Of a stretch of 64,000 nt of DNA, positions 61,319 through 64,000 are shown piece by piece. The stretch comes from Nostoc parmelioides FACHB-3921 (lineage in GTDB: Bacteria > Cyanobacteriota > Cyanobacteriia > Cyanobacteriales > Nostocaceae). The stretch spans positions 1 through 64,000 of the forward strand of contig NZ_JACJQL010000041.1 in NCBI RefSeq assembly GCF_014696625.1, given 5' to 3'. The notes beneath the pieces are model-generated. The model had not been told where the DNA came from. It was given only the letters and a program-made list of their open reading frames with translations, and ran no database searches. The first letter of the stretch is position 1. Each line of letters starts with the position of its first letter. Both the position numbers and the translations under genes were made by a program.

Positions 61319-61771
61319 TTAATTATCGTAAATAGAGTGAGGGCGACTGTCACTATCTTCGACCGGCCAATTTTCATTCTCGCCGCCGATGTAAAATTCT
61401 TCAATAGTGACGTATTCTTCACTTAGTTGAGTGAGAGCATTGATTAAAATATCAATAGCGATCGCATCACTAGTTCCCAAATCAAACCAACACCGCGCCC
61501 ATTGTCCTTCATACTCAAACTCACCCATATTGTGCATCAGCGCTAATAGGCTTTTGTCATAACCCTGGGAATCATAATTAAGATAACTTAAATCAACCCC
61601 AGTTTCTTGTACCTGGAGATTTTCGGCATTAAATGCACCCAACTTCCCTAGATAAAACCAGGAATTAAAGACTTCTTCTACATACTGCTTTTCTCTTTGA
61701 GAAGGGATGGTACTAAATTTTAGCCACATCCACACATCAAATTGATCAAATTCACGAAACTGAATGTGCAT
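61319..61771 (-). CDS. DUF3531 family protein
   Basis: About 150 residues starting at MHIQFREFDQFDVWMWLKF. The family is conserved across cyanobacteria and plant plastids and has no known function. Other conserved-looking parts are VEEVFNSWFYLGKLG, YDSQGYDKSLLALMHNMGEFEYEG, WARCWFDLGTSDAIAIDIL and an acidic tail. ATG 61771 is preferred to an upstream in-frame ATG at 61834 because it matches the usual N-terminus. It is the first gene of a two-gene operon with the NUDIX hydrolase. Confidence 0.85.
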   Translation of the reverse strand: MHIQFREFDQFDVWMWLKFSTIPSQREKQYVEEVFNSWFYLGKLGAFNAENLQVQETGVDLSYLNYDSQGYDKSLLALMHNMGEFEYEGQWARCWFDLGTSDAIAIDILINALTQLSEEYVTIEEFYIGGENENWPVEDSDSRPHSIYDN

Positions 61772-61831
61772 TTTTCTGTAAATTAAACTCACTGCAAATA
61801 AGCATATCAGGGGATTGGGGATTGGGATTAA

Positions 61832-61888
61832 CAATTCAAAATACCCTACGGGAAGGCAAGCCTACAAAATTCAAAATTCAAAATTAAA
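61832..61888. repeat. dispersed CAATTCAAAAT...ACAAAATTCAAAAT repeat
   Basis: Second copy of the element at 18148-18195: CAATTCAAAATACC, then the palindromic CTACGGGAAGGCAAGCCTA, then CAAAATTCAAAATTC. Confidence 0.7.
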
Positions 61889-61890
61889 GA

Positions 61891-61977
61891 CAGTTGGAGT
61901 CGGGGATTTAGCGAGAAACGCGGTCTTGGGCTTTGCCCAAGTGGAGCGATTTCTCAAGACAAACCCCAACTCAACTG
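61891..61977. repeat. 87-bp nested palindrome
   Basis: Outer arms CAGTTGGAGTCGGGGATTT / AAACCCCAACTCAACTG, middle arms GAGAAACGC / GCGATTTCTC and inner arms CTTGGGC / GCCCAAG around TTT. The whole could fold into one long branched stem. No coding capacity. Confidence 0.75.
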
Positions 61978-62108
61978 ATACTACGTGTAGACGTAGGAGT
62001 CTTAAACCCTTGAATTTACGATAAACAATCTCTATGTGTGCTAACTAAGTACACAATTTGTAAGTTCGTAGCAACTCCTCTTAAGAAAACTCAGCGTACC
62101 TCCCTTTG

Positions 62109-62158
62109 GGTTCACCAGTCGCCTGCGGAGGGAAACCCTCCCGCAGCGCTGGTTCACC
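62109..62158. repeat. 50-bp palindromic repeat (CTGCGGAGGG type)
   Basis: GGTTCACCAG..CTGCGGAGGG is mirrored by CCCTCCCGCAG..CTGG, followed by another GGTTCACC. It is a GC-rich hairpin in otherwise AT-rich DNA. The remainder of the 61772-62281 spacer shows no gene. Confidence 0.7.
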
Positions 62159-62281
62159 GCGCTTAACCTTGCGTACCTCTGCATTTAAAAACACTATGAT
62201 TTTAAACAAGGCTGTACTAAGTCAACAAGATAAACTAAAGTCATCTTTTTTTTTGCATCTTCCCTTAACCCAACAATCGAT

Positions 62282-63001
62282 ATGTCACAATTATTCCCTG
62301 GAGAAGTCTTTGCTAATACTGCTGATTTTGACACCGGGATTCGCCAATTATTACCTCGCTATGATGAAATGCTGGAGGTAATCAGTCGTTGTCTGCCTTT
62401 GACAAGTCATCGCATTTTAGACTTAGGCTGCGGTACAGGCGAACTTAGTCTCAAAATACTCCAACGCTGTCCCAATGCTCAAGTCATTGCTTTGGATTAT
62501 TCACCCCGAATGCTGGAATTTGCCCAAAATAAAATCGTCGCATCTGGGTATAAAGAACGTTGGACTGGTTTACAAGCCGACTTTGGCGACTGGGCTATCC
62601 ATCCTGAGACGTTGAATATTGGTAATGAGTTTGATGCTTGTGTATCATCTCTAGCAATTCACCACCTCTATGATGAAATGAAGTTACAGCTATTTCAGCG
62701 TATCGCTGCTAGTCTGACACCAAATGGTTGTTTCTGGAATGCAGACCCCACCTTACCAGAATCACCAACCCTTGCAGAAATTTACCAAGCAGCGCGAGAA
62801 GAATGGGTAAGTGAACAGGGAAGCAATTTTACAGAAGTCCGCGCTAAGGTTGGCAATAGTAGCCCCCAAGGATACTCCAATCCAGACCAACTCGCTACTT
62901 TAGATACCCATTTGCAAATGCTAAGAAAGTCTGGGTTCATGACGGTAGCAGTACCTTGGAAATATTATGGTTTAGCCGTTTTTGGTGGTTGGGTGAAGTA
63001 G
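62282..63001 (+). CDS. class I SAM-dependent methyltransferase
   Basis: A 239-residue enzyme. The SAM-binding motif I is ILDLGCGTGELSL (~46), motif II is VIALDYSPRMLEFA (acidic strand end), and motif III-like sequence is FDACVSSLAIHHLYDEM, as in methyltransferases of the type 11/12 group. No substrate domain can be recognised. The start ATG 62282 gives MSQLFPGEVF. It stands 225 bp upstream of the ABC permease on the same strand. Confidence 0.9.
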   Translation: MSQLFPGEVFANTADFDTGIRQLLPRYDEMLEVISRCLPLTSHRILDLGCGTGELSLKILQRCPNAQVIALDYSPRMLEFAQNKIVASGYKERWTGLQADFGDWAIHPETLNIGNEFDACVSSLAIHHLYDEMKLQLFQRIAASLTPNGCFWNADPTLPESPTLAEIYQAAREEWVSEQGSNFTEVRAKVGNSSPQGYSNPDQLATLDTHLQMLRKSGFMTVAVPWKYYGLAVFGGWVK

Positions 63002-63226
63002 AGTTAGTACTGAGTCATGAGTTAAAATTCCAGCGAAGAAAGGCCATAACTGGTTTAGCGTGGGCTTATATAGTAAGCCCCTTGATTATTATGCGCGTAC
63101 TTCATTTGTATGAATGGTAAAGGTAAATTTTTTGTATCCTTGATGCTATCTACTCAGCAAATTACCTATTAAACTTGTTTGGATATAGTTATCGAGTTAA
63201 CAGGTAATACAAATTTTGCATCAAAA

Positions 63227-64000
63227 ATGAATAAATATCTAATCAATCGTCTACTAGTTGCTATCCCTACACTAATTGCTATTAGTCTGGTTATATTTAC
63301 TATTTTGGCATTAGCTCCCGGTGATCCAATGGGTGAATTTGCCCTTAATCCTTCCATCACAGCAGAGGTGCGGGAAAATATCAAAAAGTCTTTAGGATTA
63401 GACCAACCAATTCATATTCGTTATATCAAGTGGGTGATAGCTTTTGTGCGTGGGGATATGGGCTATTCCTTCACCAGTCGTAGTCCTGTAATGAATTTAA
63501 TCCTGCAACGTCTACCGACAACATTATGGGTAGTTGGTGCTGCTTATTTAATAGGTGCAATTCTGGCTATTCCTTTAGGTGTGATTTCTGCCCTCAAGCG
63601 CCATACAGTTATTGATCATGTTTTAACTACTTTAGTATTTTTTGGATTTTCTTTGCCAACGTTCTTCACCGGTTTACTATTTATTATTATCTTTAGTATT
63701 CAATTAAAATGGTTGCCGTTTATTTATAACAGTACATTACAAGTAAAAGATTGGCAGAGTTTTATCGCCCAAATCCAACAATCCATTATGCCAATTTCTG
63801 TATTAGCTCTTTGGCAAACGGCTATGCTCATGCGCTTTGTGCGTTCAGAAATTTTGGAAAATATCCACCAAGATTATGTCCGGACGGCTTATGCGAAAGG
63901 ATTATCCAAATTTGTAGTGATTCGACGGCATATTTTACGAAATGCCTTAATTCCTGTAGTCACATTAATAGCATTGGATATTCCTAGTGTGTTTACAGGT
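63227..64000 (+). CDS. ABC transporter permease, DppB/OppB type (partial, runs off right edge)
   Basis: 258 codons are open to the window end. The N-terminus KYLINRLLVAIPTLIAISL with APGDP and LGLDQPIHIRYIKW is the typical DppB/OppB opening. Several TM helices follow (LWVVGAAYLIGAILAIPLGV; VFFGFSLPTFFTGLLFII), and the EAA loop is visible (VRTAYAKGLSKFVVIRRHIL) with NALIPVVT. It is the first permease of a peptide/nickel-type importer, to be paired with a DppC-type permease and ATPases beyond the window. The 3' end is missing. Confidence 0.93.
   Translation, partial: MNKYLINRLLVAIPTLIAISLVIFTILALAPGDPMGEFALNPSITAEVRENIKKSLGLDQPIHIRYIKWVIAFVRGDMGYSFTSRSPVMNLILQRLPTTLWVVGAAYLIGAILAIPLGVISALKRHTVIDHVLTTLVFFGFSLPTFFTGLLFIIIFSIQLKWLPFIYNSTLQVKDWQSFIAQIQQSIMPISVLALWQTAMLMRFVRSEILENIHQDYVRTAYAKGLSKFVVIRRHILRNALIPVVTLIALDIPSVFTG

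Noticed and set aside
62106..62381. Reading frame overlapping the methyltransferase start
   Set aside because: It runs through a palindromic repeat and then out of frame over the methyltransferase, so it is a shadow.
63169..63384. Minus-strand frame over the ABC permease start
   Set aside because: It is antisense to the clear DppB/OppB N-terminus beginning at 63227.

Overview
The window reads as chromosomal DNA of a filamentous, probably heterocyst-forming cyanobacterium (Nostocales, Nostoc/Anabaena type). Evidence: very frequent GCGATCGC (HIP1) octamers, 7-bp short tandem repeats of the TTGACNG kind, cyanobacterial families (Ycf51, DUF3531, a CYP120-like P450, a glycine-rich RRM protein, PEP-CTERM protein) and many palindromic intergenic repeats. 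The species cannot be fixed from sequence alone.

Region 0.7-11.5 kb is an accessory block rich in conflict or regulated-cell-death genes: a caspase-STAND-WD40 giant (709-5787), a small secreted peptide gene, a 21-bp x9 tandem repeat, a small helical protein (7108-7506) followed by an NB-ARC/TPR NLR-like protein (7812-10346), a DUF433 antitoxin-like gene and a ParD/ParE pair. The small protein ends with, and the NLR begins with, the same short G/N-rich motif. This is the layout of bacterial amyloid-signalling (BASS) effector/NLR pairs. A 163-bp MITE-like element sits between the two genes.

Region 11.6-23.2 kb is mostly housekeeping or conserved: a FAD oxidoreductase with an inserted Rieske domain, a PgpH-like 7TM-HD phosphodiesterase, aroQ preceded by a short unannotated gene, topA, and a cold-type RNA-binding protein whose Shine-Dalgarno can pair in a 5' UTR hairpin.

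Region 23.3-42 kb is dominated by a 16.5-kb gene for a 5506-residue secreted or surface protein (PPC, 18 CARDB domains, SdrD-B, Calx-beta, an intact subtilase domain, Ig-like repeats, RTX calcium-binding C-terminus), followed by a PEP-CTERM protein gene and preceded by 1.26 kb of AT-rich non-coding DNA.

Region 42-64 kb is a run of metabolic and regulatory genes: a DAO-type oxidoreductase, a P450 with a small membrane-protein partner, ilvD, a GT2-GtrA glycosyltransferase, TenA, a pentapeptide-TPR protein, a three-gene unit (glycerol-dehydrogenase-like, aminotransferase, ArsR-type sensor), ycf51, an alpha/beta hydrolase, a Ser/Thr kinase, a PadR regulator with a 20-bp perfect palindrome upstream, DUF3531 plus NUDIX, a methyltransferase and a truncated peptide-ABC permease running off the right edge.
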